The notes: a model not told the origin generated them from the sequence alone. Numbered from the stretch's first letter, positions 34,152-44,300 are shown. The stretch is DNA of 64,000 nucleotides from DASUBN01 sp036263155 (GCA_036263155.1 DATAHN010000130.1:16372-80371); one strand, 5' to 3'. Program-made: numbers and translations.

Positions 34152-35551
34152 GCGTGGGCCCTGGCCGCGGGAGCGCCCATCTTATCAATGAACGCCAGGA
34201 GCTCATCGGTGCGGGCCCGCATCAGCGCCGCGTCGCGGCGGGCCTCCACGTTGAGCCGCAGGACCGGCTCGGTGTTGGACTTGCGCAGGTTGAAGCGCCA
34301 ATCCTTGTATTCCAGGCTGAGGCCGTCAACCTGGTCCATGTGGGTCGCTGCAGGCTGGTACTTGGCCTCCACCGCCGCGATCACCCCATCCGGATCCGCC
34401 ACCACCCGGTTGATCTCGCCGCTCACGGGGAATGCAGCCTGCTGCGACTCGACGAGCTGCTTCAGGCTCTGGCCGGTGCGGCTCACCAGCTCCGCCACCA
34501 GGAGCCAGGGAATCATGCCGCTGTCGCAGTAGCGGAAGTCGCGGAAATAGTGGTGTGCGCTCATCTCGCCGCCGTAGAGCGCGTCCTCGCGGCGCATGCG
34601 TTCCTTGATGAAGGCGTGCCCGGTCTTGCTCAACACTGGCAGGCCCCCGGCGGCCTTCACCGTCTCGATGGTGCCCCAGGTGAGGCGCGGGTCATGGACG
34701 ATCTTCGCGCCCGGGTGGCTCGCCAGCAGCGTGCGCGCCAGGAGGCCAACCAGGTAGTAGCCTTCCACGAAGCCGCCGTCGCCGTCGAAGAAGAAGCAGC
34801 GGTCGAAGTCCCCGTCCCAGGCGATACCCATGTCGGCCTTGTGCGCGCGCACCGCCTCGGCGGTGACGTCGCGGTTCTCCGGCAGCAGGGGGTTGGGGAT
34901 GCCGTTGGGGAAGTGCCCGTCGGGCTCATGCTGCAACTTCACGAACTTGAACGGCAGCTCGGGCTCCATCACGTCGATGACAGGTCCCGCGCAGCCGTTG
35001 CCCGCATTGGTGACGATGGTTAGGGGCTTGAGTGCGCCCACGTCCACGTATTCCAGCAGGTGGCGCACGTAGTCGCGCTTGAGGTCCAGCGCCTTGCAGC
35101 GGCCGCGCTTGTGGGGCGTCTTCCATTCGGGCCGCGCCGCCACCCGTGCCTTGATCTCGAACAGGCCGCTGTCGCCGCTCACCGGGCGCGAGTCCTCACG
35201 CACCAGCTTCATGCCGTTGTAGCCCTGCGGGTTATGGCTGGCGGTGACCATGATGCCGCCGCCCAGGTTGCGGCTGAAGGTGGCGTGGTATACCTGCTCG
35301 GTGCCGCACAGGCCGATGTCGAGCACGTCGGCACCGGCGTCCTGCACGCCGCGCGCCACGGCGGCGGCGAGCTCGGGGCTGGAGAGGCGCACGTCACGGC
35401 CCACCGCCACGCGCTTCGGGCCCGTGAGCTCCACGAAGGCGCGGCCGATGGCATAGGCGATGTCCGCGTCCAGTTCCTCGGGGACGCGGCCGCGGATGTC
35501 GTAGGCCTTGAAGGCGGCGCCCAGGCGGGCGGCCAGGTCGGTGGCTGTCAT
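34148..35551 (-). CDS. manB: Phosphomannomutase / phosphoglucomutase (ManB/AlgC type)
   Basis: This 467-residue alpha-D-phosphohexomutase converts mannose-6-P to mannose-1-P and probably also glucose-6-P to glucose-1-P. The start FKAYDIRGRVPEELD is typical of AlgC. The phosphoserine loop is VTASHNPQGYNGMK, the metal site is WDGDFDRCFFFD, and the substrate-binding GGEMSAHHYFRDF and phosphate-binding RKSNTEPVLRLNVE loops follow. It feeds manC and, through glucose-1-P, RmlA. It starts after an 81-base gap that holds a TATAAT box, so a new promoter may begin here. Confidence 0.95.
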   Translation of the reverse strand: MTATDLAARLGAAFKAYDIRGRVPEELDADIAYAIGRAFVELTGPKRVAVGRDVRLSSPELAAAVARGVQDAGADVLDIGLCGTEQVYHATFSRNLGGGIMVTASHNPQGYNGMKLVREDSRPVSGDSGLFEIKARVAARPEWKTPHKRGRCKALDLKRDYVRHLLEYVDVGALKPLTIVTNAGNGCAGPVIDVMEPELPFKFVKLQHEPDGHFPNGIPNPLLPENRDVTAEAVRAHKADMGIAWDGDFDRCFFFDGDGGFVEGYYLVGLLARTLLASHPGAKIVHDPRLTWGTIETVKAAGGLPVLSKTGHAFIKERMRREDALYGGEMSAHHYFRDFRYCDSGMIPWLLVAELVSRTGQSLKQLVESQQAAFPVSGEINRVVADPDGVIAAVEAKYQPAATHMDQVDGLSLEYKDWRFNLRKSNTEPVLRLNVEARRDAALMRARTDELLAFIDKMGAPAARAHA

Positions 35552-35608
35552 ATATAGAGGGGCCGGGCCCGCGACAGGACCGGCGGCGGCGTTGCTTATG
35601 GAAGGCGG

Positions 35609-35614
35609 ATTATA
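35609..35614 (-). promoter_or_regulatory. Possible manB promoter (-10 TATAAT)
   Basis: An exact TATAAT is present on the minus strand in the 81-base gap, with an expected transcript start about 50 bases before the manB ATG. A matching -35 is not visible. In this GC-rich background an exact consensus -10 in one of the few gaps is suggestive. Confidence 0.35.
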
Positions 35615-35632
35615 GACCGTGGGGCGCGGGGC

Positions 35633-37525
35633 TCACGACTTTACCAGGCGCAGGGCGACGCGGCCCGGGCCCTGTTCCCCGCTCTCGGCCTGGGGCGTGA
35701 ACTCAGGCACCAGCGCGCGCAGCTGCGCCTTGGCCCGCTCCGGGTCCGCCGCCACCGCCTGCAGGCTGTCGATGCCGGCATTCAGCACGTCGAGTTGGGC
35801 CGGCACCGCGTTGGCCAGCAGCAGCTTGGGATGGGTGGTGCCCTTGAGCTCCTCGCGGGTGTAGAAGAGCTCCTCGTGCATCTTCTCGCCGGGCCGCAGG
35901 CCCGTGTACACGATCTGGATGTCCTGGTGGGGCCTGAGGCCCGAGAGCTGGATCAGCTTCTCGGCCAGGTCGCGGATGCGCACCGGCTCGCCCATGTCCA
36001 GCACGAAGATCTCGCCGCCGCGGCCGATGGCGCCGGCCTGCATGATGAGGCTGGCGGCCTCGTGGATGGTCATGAAGTAGCGGGTGATGTCCGGGTCGGT
36101 GACGGTGACCGGGCCGCCGGCGGCGATCTGCCGCTCGAACAGCGGCACTACCGAGCCGTTGGAGGCCAATACGTTGCCGAACCGGGTGGTGACGAAGTGG
36201 GTGCCGGCGTCGCGGTTAAGCGCCTGGCAGTAGAGCTCGGCCACGCGCTTGGTGGTGCCCATCACGTTGGTGGGGTTCACCGTCTTGTCGGTGGAGATCA
36301 GCACGAACTTGTCCACGCCATGGCGTAGCGCCGCGTCGGCGATGACGCGGGTACCGAAGATGTTGTTGCGGATGCCCTCTGCGACGTTCTCCTCCACGAT
36401 CGGCACGTGCTTGTAGGCGGCGGCGTGGAAGATGATCTCGGGCTTGACCTGGGCGAACAGCGTCTCCACCGCGGTCTCGTCCTGGATGTTGCCGAGCGCG
36501 CTGGTGAACACCAGCGAGGGCGCGGTGGCGGCCAGCTCCTGGTCGATGCTGTAGAGGTTGTACTCGCTGTTGTCCATCACCACCAGGAGCGCCGGGTCAT
36601 GGCGGCTGATCTGGCGGCACAGCTCGGCGCCGATGGAGCCGCCGCCGCCCGTCACCAGCACGCGCTTGCCGCGCAGGAAGTCTGAAATGGCGCGCGAGTC
36701 CAGCACCACGGGGTCGCGACCCAAGAGGTCCTCGACCGTGACGGGGCGGAGGCGCGAGACCTCGACACGGCCGTCGGCCAGTTCCGTGAGGGAGGGCAGC
36801 GTGCGACAGGGCACATGCACCTCGTTGCACATCTGCACCACCCGGTCCATGGTCTTGCGCGAGGCCGCGGGCATGGCGATGAGCACGATGTTCGCGTCGT
36901 AGGCGCGCACCAGGCGAGCGATGTCGTCGAGGCGGCCGCGCACCCGCACGCCCTGCACCTCGTGGCCCTGCTTCTCGGCGGCGTCATCCACCAGCGCCAC
37001 CGGCAGGAACGGCCCATGGCGACGCAGGTCGCGGATCAGGAGCTCGCCGGCGCGGCCGGCACCGACGATGATGGCGCGCGCGGTGCTCTCGTCGCCGAAG
37101 GTCATCCAGCGGTCCTTGAGCACGCGGTACAGCATGCGGCTGCTGCCGAGGCCGATCGCGAGCAGGATCGGGTACAGCAGCAGCACCGAGCGCGGCACGC
37201 CCTGCAGGCGGCCGAACAGGAATGCCGCCAGCACGGTGGCGAGCGCGCCCAGCACCGTAGCCTTGAGGATGCGCATCAGGTCTGGGATCGAGGCGTAGCG
37301 CCAGATGCCGCGGTAGCAGCCGAACATCCACAGCGTGAGCGCGTGGGCCGGCAGCGCCATGCAGGTGATGAGCAGCATGCCGCCGAAATAGATGTGCGGG
37401 ATCGGGGTGAGGTTGAAGCGCACCCAGTAGGCGAGCAGTACGGCGACCGGGATCCACAGCAGATCGTGGAGGAACACGGTCCACCGGCTGCGCAACAGCA
37501 ACCACCCGTCTCGTCTAGAGCCCAT
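35633..37525 (-). CDS. Membrane-bound UDP-sugar 4,6-dehydratase (WbpM/CapD type)
   Basis: This 630-residue protein has four N-terminal membrane helices (residues about 15-115), a first Rossmann-like domain with GAGRAGELLIRDLRRHG, and a C-terminal short-chain dehydrogenase domain with VLVTGGGGSIGAELCRQ. The catalytic segment ISTDKTVNPTNVMGTTKRVAE has the Ser-Met-Lys form typical of WbpM rather than Ser-Tyr-Lys. The family removes water from UDP-GlcNAc to give the 4-keto-6-deoxy sugar, precursor of QuiNAc and FucNAc. It is directly downstream of a WbpL-like transferase and a reductase, matching the wbpV-wbpL-wbpM order of Pseudomonas aeruginosa. Confidence 0.92.
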   Translation of the reverse strand: MGSRRDGWLLLRSRWTVFLHDLLWIPVAVLLAYWVRFNLTPIPHIYFGGMLLITCMALPAHALTLWMFGCYRGIWRYASIPDLMRILKATVLGALATVLAAFLFGRLQGVPRSVLLLYPILLAIGLGSSRMLYRVLKDRWMTFGDESTARAIIVGAGRAGELLIRDLRRHGPFLPVALVDDAAEKQGHEVQGVRVRGRLDDIARLVRAYDANIVLIAMPAASRKTMDRVVQMCNEVHVPCRTLPSLTELADGRVEVSRLRPVTVEDLLGRDPVVLDSRAISDFLRGKRVLVTGGGGSIGAELCRQISRHDPALLVVMDNSEYNLYSIDQELAATAPSLVFTSALGNIQDETAVETLFAQVKPEIIFHAAAYKHVPIVEENVAEGIRNNIFGTRVIADAALRHGVDKFVLISTDKTVNPTNVMGTTKRVAELYCQALNRDAGTHFVTTRFGNVLASNGSVVPLFERQIAAGGPVTVTDPDITRYFMTIHEAASLIMQAGAIGRGGEIFVLDMGEPVRIRDLAEKLIQLSGLRPHQDIQIVYTGLRPGEKMHEELFYTREELKGTTHPKLLLANAVPAQLDVLNAGIDSLQAVAADPERAKAQLRALVPEFTPQAESGEQGPGRVALRLVKS

Positions 37526-37541
37526 CTGAATCCGTTCCTCT

Positions 37542-38567
37542 TTAAGTCGGCGCGCGTCGGCGCTCGAGCACGTTCACGTACGCGACGAGCACCAGGTAGA
37601 CCGCCGCCGCCCACCCCAGCAGGAGTCCCTGAACTCCTGTTTCAGTGAAACAAAAGCCAGCCACGGCTAGCAAGCTACATTTTAACATAAGCCCGTATTC
37701 CCAGAGTACCACCCTGCGGTGACTCCAGCCCAACCCCACCAAGCGCTGATAGAAGTGCCCCCGGTGGGCCTGCCAGGGCCGCGAGCCATGCACGGCACGA
37801 CGTATCACCGTCCAGGTGGCGTCCACCACGAAGGGCGAGAACACCAGCAGTCCCAACCAGAGGGGGAAGAGGCCTTGCCGTTCCGCCCAAAGAAGGAACA
37901 AGGCCACCAGCAGGCCCAGGCTCCCCGAACCTACGTCCCCCATGAACAGGCGGGCCGGCGGGAAGTTGAAGGGCAAGAAGCCCCCCGCTGCTGCTGCCAC
38001 CAGCAATGCCACGCAGGTGAACACAGGCGCATGGGCCAAGAAGCCCAAGAGCGCGAACGTTCCGAAGCCGATGACGGCCATGCCGCCGGCGAAGCCGTCC
38101 ATCCCGTCCATGAAGTTATACAAGTTGATCAGCCAGACGGTCAGCAGCAGGCTGAACGCCATGAGCACCCCATGGGGTGCCTGCCATTCCCATCCCGGCA
38201 GGAGATGCAGGGATTCGAGCGCATACCCGCCCCAGTCCACCAATCCCAGAGCCGCAAGCACGTGCACCAGGAGACGCAGCCACACGGGCAGCCGCCAGAC
38301 ATCATCGGCGAAGGAGACGGTCGCCACCATCACCAGCGGCGCCGCCACCCAACCCAGGCCGGGCACATGCAGACCGGTGGCGAGCAGGCCTGCGGCGAGG
38401 CCCGCCAGGATCGCGAGGCCGCCGGAGCGCGGCGTCGCGCCGGAATGGAGCGAGCGTGCATTGGGCAAGTCCAGCAACGCGAACCGCCCCCGGTAGCGGC
38501 TCAGGAAGCGGGCCAGCGCGGCGCTCGCGACGAACGCAAGGACGATCGAGAGCGCAACACGCGTCAC
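37542..38567 (-). CDS. Undecaprenyl-phosphate sugar-1-phosphate transferase (WecA/WbpL family)
   Basis: This 341-residue MraY/WecA-type transferase has about ten membrane helices. The key motifs are the Asp-Asp pair at 88-89 (SFADDV), NFMDGMDG (151-158), MGDVGSGSLG (209-218) and the cytoplasmic loop HRGHFYQRL (268-276), which is of the WbpL kind. It would load the first sugar-phosphate on undecaprenyl phosphate and so start the polysaccharide. It overlaps the upstream reductase by four bases. The coding DNA at about 37630-37700 is visibly poorer in GC than the neighbours (the last helix and the LKCSLLAVAGFCFTETG part). Confidence 0.9.
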   Translation of the reverse strand: MTRVALSIVLAFVASAALARFLSRYRGRFALLDLPNARSLHSGATPRSGGLAILAGLAAGLLATGLHVPGLGWVAAPLVMVATVSFADDVWRLPVWLRLLVHVLAALGLVDWGGYALESLHLLPGWEWQAPHGVLMAFSLLLTVWLINLYNFMDGMDGFAGGMAVIGFGTFALLGFLAHAPVFTCVALLVAAAAGGFLPFNFPPARLFMGDVGSGSLGLLVALFLLWAERQGLFPLWLGLLVFSPFVVDATWTVIRRAVHGSRPWQAHRGHFYQRLVGLGWSHRRVVLWEYGLMLKCSLLAVAGFCFTETGVQGLLLGWAAAVYLVLVAYVNVLERRRAPT

Positions 38568-39403
38568 GGCATCGGCTCCGGCGTGAACGGCCGCGGCCGG
38601 ATACCGAGCGCCTGCTCCGTTGCAGCGCAGTCGAACACCATGTCCCGGTTCATGCGTTCCGCCACCTCCGGCGTGAGGGCGCGGTAACGAGGCAAGAGGC
38701 GCGCGGTGGCGATGGCGGCGCGGTAAAGGAAGACCGGCACCGGCAGGATGCGCGGCTCGCGTCCCAGCGCCCGGAAGATGCGCTCCAGCATGGCGCGGTA
38801 GCTCAGGGTCTCACCGCCGGCGATCTCGTAGGCTCCCGACTGCGGCAGCGTGAGTGCCGCCACGCAGGCGGCGGCGAGATCGTCCGCGTGCAGCGGTTGG
38901 CGCATGCCCCGCCCCGGCCAGGCCAGCGGAAAGAAGCCGATGCGGCGGATGAGTGCGGCGATGCGCGCCACGTTCTTGTCGCGCCGGCCATCGTAGACCA
39001 GCGTCGGCCGGAGCAGCGTGTAGACCATGCCGCGGGCGCCACAGGATCCGATCATCCCCTGCTCCGCCTCCCGCTGGTGGCGCACCAGCTCCCGTTCGCG
39101 GTGCGAGGCCGAGTCCACCTTGGTGTAGACGCTGGTGGTGCCGATGGCCACCACCCGGCGCAAGCCCGCGGGCGCGTCCCGCAGCAGCCGCGGCAGCAGC
39201 GGCAGGGGCGCCAGATGGATGAGTGCCTGAGTATCTTCGAGCGCGGCGTCCCACACGGGATCCCGGGCTACATCGGCCTGATGCCATGCACTGTCGGGAT
39301 GAGGCCGGCGGCTCAGTACCGTGACCTCATGGCCCGCGCGGGCGAGGCGCGGCAGGAGGTAATCTCCCACCACGCTGCTGCCCCCGGTCACCAGCACGCG
39401 CAC
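38564..39403 (-). CDS. NAD-dependent epimerase/dehydratase (WbpV/WbpK-like 4-reductase candidate)
   Basis: This 279-residue extended short-chain dehydrogenase uses a GTG start at 39403. The nucleotide-binding motif is VLVTGGSSVVGDYLLPRL. The region around VVAIGTTSVYTK leads to SHRERELVRHQREAEQG, where the usual YxxxK is not evident. LRPTLVYDGRRDKNVARIAALI follows. By position just before a WbpL-like and a WbpM-like gene, it is a candidate for reducing the 4-keto sugar made by WbpM to QuiNAc or FucNAc. The missing clear YxxxK weakens the enzymatic claim. Confidence 0.78.
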   Translation of the reverse strand: MRVLVTGGSSVVGDYLLPRLARAGHEVTVLSRRPHPDSAWHQADVARDPVWDAALEDTQALIHLAPLPLLPRLLRDAPAGLRRVVAIGTTSVYTKVDSASHRERELVRHQREAEQGMIGSCGARGMVYTLLRPTLVYDGRRDKNVARIAALIRRIGFFPLAWPGRGMRQPLHADDLAAACVAALTLPQSGAYEIAGGETLSYRAMLERIFRALGREPRILPVPVFLYRAAIATARLLPRYRALTPEVAERMNRDMVFDCAATEQALGIRPRPFTPEPMP

Positions 39404-39407
39404 GAGC

Positions 39408-40277
39408 TCAGCTCCGCCGCAGCCGGACGATGGGCGCGAGCAGCAGGAAGCGCGACCAGATGCCGAGCCACACCAGCGCCGTGAGCCAGGCGGGGCTCGC
39501 GGCTCGCTGGAACTTGGAGAAGTAGCGCCACATGCCGCGGTGCTTGTGCCAGAGCACGAACACCGGCCGGCCGCGGCTGGAGGCGCCCTGCGCGTGGCTC
39601 ACGCTCACGTCCGGCACGAACAGCACTCCTGCCCCGGCCTGCTGCACGCGCTTGCAGAGATCGAGGTCCTCGCAGTGCAGGAAGTAACCTTCGTCCCAGC
39701 CTCCGAGCCGTTCGAAGAGGTCACGGCGTATCAGGAGGCAGGCACCGGAGATGGCTTCCACCGGCACGGGACCGTCCGGCAGCGCTGTGCCGGTGAGGTC
39801 GAAGCCGCTCACCTTGCCGTCGGTGCCCGGACCGTCAAGCTTGAGCACGCGCATCAGCGCGCGGCGCGTGTCCGGCAGGTGGCGGCGGCAGCCGCGCTGC
39901 TCGCTGCCGTCGCTGTTCAGCACCAATGGACCCAGCATGCCCGTCTCGGGATGCGCCTCAAGCACCGCCACCAGGCGCTCGAGCGCGCCCGCCGGCATGC
40001 GACAGTCGGGGTTGATGAACAGGAGGTAGCGGCCGGTGGCTGAGGCGGCGCCCTGGTTGCAGGCGGCACCGAAACCGCGGTTCACGGGATTGCGCGCCAG
40101 CACCACGCCGGGATGCACACCGGATTCCAGAAACGCGAGGCTGCCATCGGCGGAGGCATTGTCCACCACCACGGTGCGGACCAGGCCCGCCTGGCCGGCG
40201 AGGGATTCCACCAGGCCGCGCAGCAGCGGACCGGCGTTGTAGTTGACGGTGACCGCCGTGACCGCCGCGGCGGACAC
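39408..40277 (-). CDS. Family 2 glycosyltransferase, WbbL-like rhamnosyltransferase candidate
   Basis: This protein is 289 residues long with a GTG start at 40277. It has the GT2 pattern TAVTVNYNAGPLLRGLVESL, VVDNASADGSLAFL, NRGFGAACNQGAASATGRYLLFINPDC (the NPD acts as the DxD-like metal site) and SGACLLIRRDLFERLGGWDEGYFLHCEDLDLCKRV. QGASSRGRPVFVLWHKHRGMWRYF is the C-terminal signature of the WbbL group that transfers L-rhamnose to lipid-linked GlcNAc-type acceptors. The rml genes in the same run fit this. Donor and acceptor are inference. Confidence 0.85.
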   Translation of the reverse strand: MSAAAVTAVTVNYNAGPLLRGLVESLAGQAGLVRTVVVDNASADGSLAFLESGVHPGVVLARNPVNRGFGAACNQGAASATGRYLLFINPDCRMPAGALERLVAVLEAHPETGMLGPLVLNSDGSEQRGCRRHLPDTRRALMRVLKLDGPGTDGKVSGFDLTGTALPDGPVPVEAISGACLLIRRDLFERLGGWDEGYFLHCEDLDLCKRVQQAGAGVLFVPDVSVSHAQGASSRGRPVFVLWHKHRGMWRYFSKFQRAASPAWLTALVWLGIWSRFLLLAPIVRLRRS

Positions 40278-40278
40278 C

Positions 40279-41334
40279 TCAGCCCTCGACGAAGTTGCGC
40301 ATGAACAGGTCCATCACGTGCTGGGTCATGCCGCCCTGCACGTGCCTCAGGTCGTCCTCCCAGGCCATGCCCCGCTCCGAGTTCATGACGATCTCGTAGC
40401 TCGGGAAGTACTGCACGTTGGCGTGGGCCGAGGCGAAGTCCTGGGCCACCGCACGCAGCGTGGACTTGGAGTAGGTGTTCGCCACCACGATGTCCTGGCC
40501 GCTGAAGGTCGCCTGCAACGGTACCGGCGAGGTGGTCACCACCATCTGCAGCTCCGGGTGACCGTGGCGGCTGAGCAGCGCGTGCAGCTGCTCCATGTTG
40601 TCCAGGTTCTGCAGGTAATTGGAGACCATGAACTCGTAGCGGCCCGGGTTCTGCTGCAGCATCTCCCTGTTGGGCGTGGTGTTGAGGTACGCTCCGGCCT
40701 GCTTGTCGTACCACACCTCCACCAGGCCCAGCGTCATGAATACCACGCGGCAGTCGCGGATGCGGGCGTTGACCTCCTGGATCAGCCGGCGGCGTTCCAA
40801 GGTCCCGGCCCGGTCCACCACTTCCAGGGTGGGGTTGATGTGCGGGTCGATGCAGCGCTTCGCATCCAGGTCCACGAGGCTCGCCTCGGGGAACTTCGCC
40901 GCCGGGTCCAGCGCCCAGGAGAGCTCGTTCAGCATCGAGTAGGTGGTGTACTTGTTCGTGAAGCCGAGGGCGGTGACCTTGCCGTGGGTGGTGCTGAAGC
41001 GATTGAAATCCGTGGCGGCGCTCACCACCTGGAAGCCGCGACCCTTGAGCGCGTTCTCGATGCCGCGCGCGAAGCAAGAGCCGATGGCGAAGAGCTTGTC
41101 CTGCTTGTTTATCTTGAACTCCGGCTGCACCACCGCCGAAAAGCGCGGCTGGCGTAGGCGCTGGCAGGCGTAGGGACCGGAGGCGTCCTTGAGGTCGATG
41201 CCGGCCTTGGACCAGCGGGTGTGCTCCTGGCCCGAGGACTGGGTGGCATGGGTTGCCGGGCGGTGACCGCTGAGGCGAGCGAACACCGCACGCAGGCGCG
41301 GATGGCTATCGAGGGTCTTGTCGAGGAATCCCAT
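40279..41334 (-). CDS. GSCFA-domain protein
   Basis: This 351-residue protein uses the ATG at 41334, which has GGAG seven bases upstream; an ATG at 41340 is an alternative. It carries the eponymous motif at residues 85-89 (LFAIGSCFARGIENAL), then NRFSTTHGKVTALGFTNKYTTYSMLNEL, VVFMTLGLVEVWYD and MVVTTSPVPLQATFSG with VVANTYSKSTLRAVAQDFA. GSCFA proteins resemble SGNH hydrolases, with a Ser in the GSCFA block and a late acidic/His region. They often occur in surface polysaccharide loci. An acyl-group transfer or removal role on the glycan is possible but unproven. Confidence 0.83.
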   Translation of the reverse strand: MGFLDKTLDSHPRLRAVFARLSGHRPATHATQSSGQEHTRWSKAGIDLKDASGPYACQRLRQPRFSAVVQPEFKINKQDKLFAIGSCFARGIENALKGRGFQVVSAATDFNRFSTTHGKVTALGFTNKYTTYSMLNELSWALDPAAKFPEASLVDLDAKRCIDPHINPTLEVVDRAGTLERRRLIQEVNARIRDCRVVFMTLGLVEVWYDKQAGAYLNTTPNREMLQQNPGRYEFMVSNYLQNLDNMEQLHALLSRHGHPELQMVVTTSPVPLQATFSGQDIVVANTYSKSTLRAVAQDFASAHANVQYFPSYEIVMNSERGMAWEDDLRHVQGGMTQHVMDLFMRNFVEG

Positions 41335-41357
41335 GGTCATGCTCCGTGCGCGGCGCT

Positions 41358-44300
41358 CTAGCCCGCCGCCTTGAGTTCCGCCTGCCGGTCGATGGAGGTG
41401 ATCACCTCCGCGAGGCGTTCGCGGATCACCTCCGGCGAGTAGCGTTCCCGCACCACCCGCCGCCCGGCCTGCGACATGCGCTGCCACAGCTCGGGGTCGG
41501 TGTAGGCGCGCACCACCGCGTCGGCGAAGCTCTGCGGGTCGTCGCCGATCAGCACCTCGCGCCCATCCTCCACGTACATGCCCTCAGCGGCGATGGAGGT
41601 CGCCACCACCGGCAAGCCGTAGCTGAAGCTGGTGCCGAGCTTGCCCTTGATGCCGGCGCCGAAGCGCAGCGGCGCCACCATGAGGCGGCAGGAGTTGAAG
41701 TAGGGGGTGATGTCCTTCTGGAAGCCCAGCACCTGGATGTGGTCGCAGGCGAGATCGCGGATCTCCGCCGGGGGCCGCGAACCCAGGATCAGGAACCTGA
41801 GGTCCGGGATACGGCTCCTCAGCGCGGGCAGCACTTCGCGGCAGAAATACAGCACCGCTTCCACGTTGGGGTTGTGCTGGTAACCGCCGATGAACAGGAT
41901 GTCGCGGCGTGCCTCGAAGCCGGGACCCTGCGGCTCCTCCGGGATGACCAGCTGCACCACGTGCACGTTGGCGCGCGGCGCCTCCTGGGCCAGGAGCTCC
42001 TTCTCCACCGGGCTCACCACGATGCTGGCGTCCGACTCGCGGATGAGCTTGAGCTCGTCGGCGCGGGTGCGCTCGGCGCGGTCGGCGATGAGCGGGTTGT
42101 TCTCCACCGCCGCCTGGCGGCGTTCGCGCAGATAGTGCAGGTCCACGGTGTCATAGATGACGCGCAGGCCGGGCGCGGCTTTCTTGAGGTGGTCGAGGTG
42201 ACGGATCGCCACATAGGGCCGGCACAGCATGGCGAGCTGGAACTCGCCGGCGCGGGCCTTGATGAACTGGTCCACCGACACGCAGTGCGGCTCGTACACG
42301 CACTCGATGCCGAGCCGTTGCAGGTCGCGGGTGTACTCGCCGTCGTGCAGCAGGTTGTCCGGCACGAAGGTGACCTTGTAGCCCAGGGACTGCAGCAGCT
42401 TCAGGTGGTAGAACTTCAGCAGCGAACCTGCGTCGTGGTCCGGACGCGGCGTGTTGGCGTCGATCACCAGCAGACGCTTGGTGACGCCGCGGTCCTTCTC
42501 CAGCAGCGGCAGCATGCCGTTGGGGCGGTGCGAGGCCAGCACGTCCTGCCAGCGTTCGTGCAGCTTCTTGAGATTCACCACCTGGTACTTCTTCACGCCG
42601 GAGCCGAGGTCGGTGCCGGAGCTCACGCCCTCATAGTGCACGATGGTGGAGAGCGGCTGGTACAGGACCCTGAGGCCGCGCTTCCTCACCTGGAACGCGA
42701 GGTCGGTGTCCTCACAGTAGGCGGGTGCGTAGTGGCTGTCGAAGCCACCGAGCTCGCGGAACAGCGCCAGAGGCACCATGATGCTGGCGCCGGAACAGTA
42801 GTCCACGTCCCGCAGGTAGTTGTACTCGGGACGGTCCGGGTCGTCGAAACGGCCATAGTTCCAGGCGGAGCCGTCGCGCCAGACGATGCCGCCCGCCTCC
42901 TGCAGGCGCCCATCCGGGTACACGAGCTTGGAACCCACCAGGCCCGCCTCGGGCACCTGGCCGAAGGTGGCACGCAACTCGTCCAGCCATCCCGGCAGCA
43001 CCTGAACGTCGTTGTTCAGGAAATACACGTAGCGGCCGCGCGCCGCGGCGGCGCCGGCGTTGCAGGCGCCGATGAACCCGAGGTTCTGCTCGTTCTTGAC
43101 CACCCGTATGCCCTTGCAACGGGCCAGCACCGTCGGGGTGTCATCTGACGAGCAGTCGTCCACCACGATCACCTCGAAAGGCGTCGTGGCGCCGACTGCG
43201 GCAATGGACTTCAGGCAGTGCAGCGTGTGGGCCACATTGTTGTAGACGGGGATCACCACCGAGACCTCAGGCGTCTCCGAGGTGGCGAGGACCAGACCCT
43301 CGCCCGCCAGCACCGCGGCCGGGCCCTTCGGGTCCACCTTGTCGCCCCGCACCGCGCGGGTCTTGTAGTCGGCGCTGCCGGGGGCGCCGGCGCCGAACAA
43401 CCGGCCGAGGCTGCGGCGCAGGATCATTCGCAGGCGCATGGGCATGGGGATGCGGTAGTACACGTCGCGCGCCACCAGCCTCAGCATCCCCGCGTCCATG
43501 AAGCGCAGCTTGGGGATGGAGCGCAGCATCACCATCAGGCCGCGCAGCGGCGCGGTCACGCGCCAGGAGGTGGAGTGGTACAGGGCCTGCAGTTCCTGCT
43601 TGAGATGCGCGAGTTCGCGCAGCTCGCCGCGCTGCCATTCCAGCTCCTGGGCCCTGGCCAGCGCGAGGCCGGCGTGGTGGCCGCGCTCCTCGGCGATGTG
43701 CTTGATCTCCTGGTCGCGGGCCTGGATCAGGCGGTCCTTGTCGGCCAGGGCCGCGTCGCGTGCGTGCAGCTCGGCATACAGCGCGCCCAGGATGTGGTCG
43801 AAGCCGGCGCTCAGGCCAGAGAGCTCCTTGCCGAGCCGGTCGAGTTGGGTCGCGTCGGCGCCACCGGCCAAGGTCTTGTAGGTGTCGCGGGTAAGCCGCC
43901 CGAGTTCGCCGCCCGGCATCAGCTCCGGCTTCTGGTGGTGGCGCAGCTCCTTGTGCACGAAGCCGGCCATGCCCTGGTCCAGGGCCCGCTCGTCCGCGGG
44001 CCAGGCGAGTCCCAGCTTCTCCCAGGCGGGCTTGAGCGCGCCGCGCCAGTCCGCCAGCACCGCGGCGTAGTCCACCACGGCGCGCGGGCCGCCGCGGCTC
44101 GCCGCCTCCGCGTCCAGAAGGTAGCGCAAAGTCAGCAGTGCCGACTTCTCCGGCGCGAAGCCGTTACGCGCCTTGAGGGAGGCGATGATCTCAGCGGGAT
44201 CACGGGTCGCGATCAGGTAGCAGGGCTGCCAGCCGAGCTCCCGCAGCAGGTCCTGCCACAGCGGCAGCATGCGGCAGAGACGCGGATCCTTGACGCAGGC

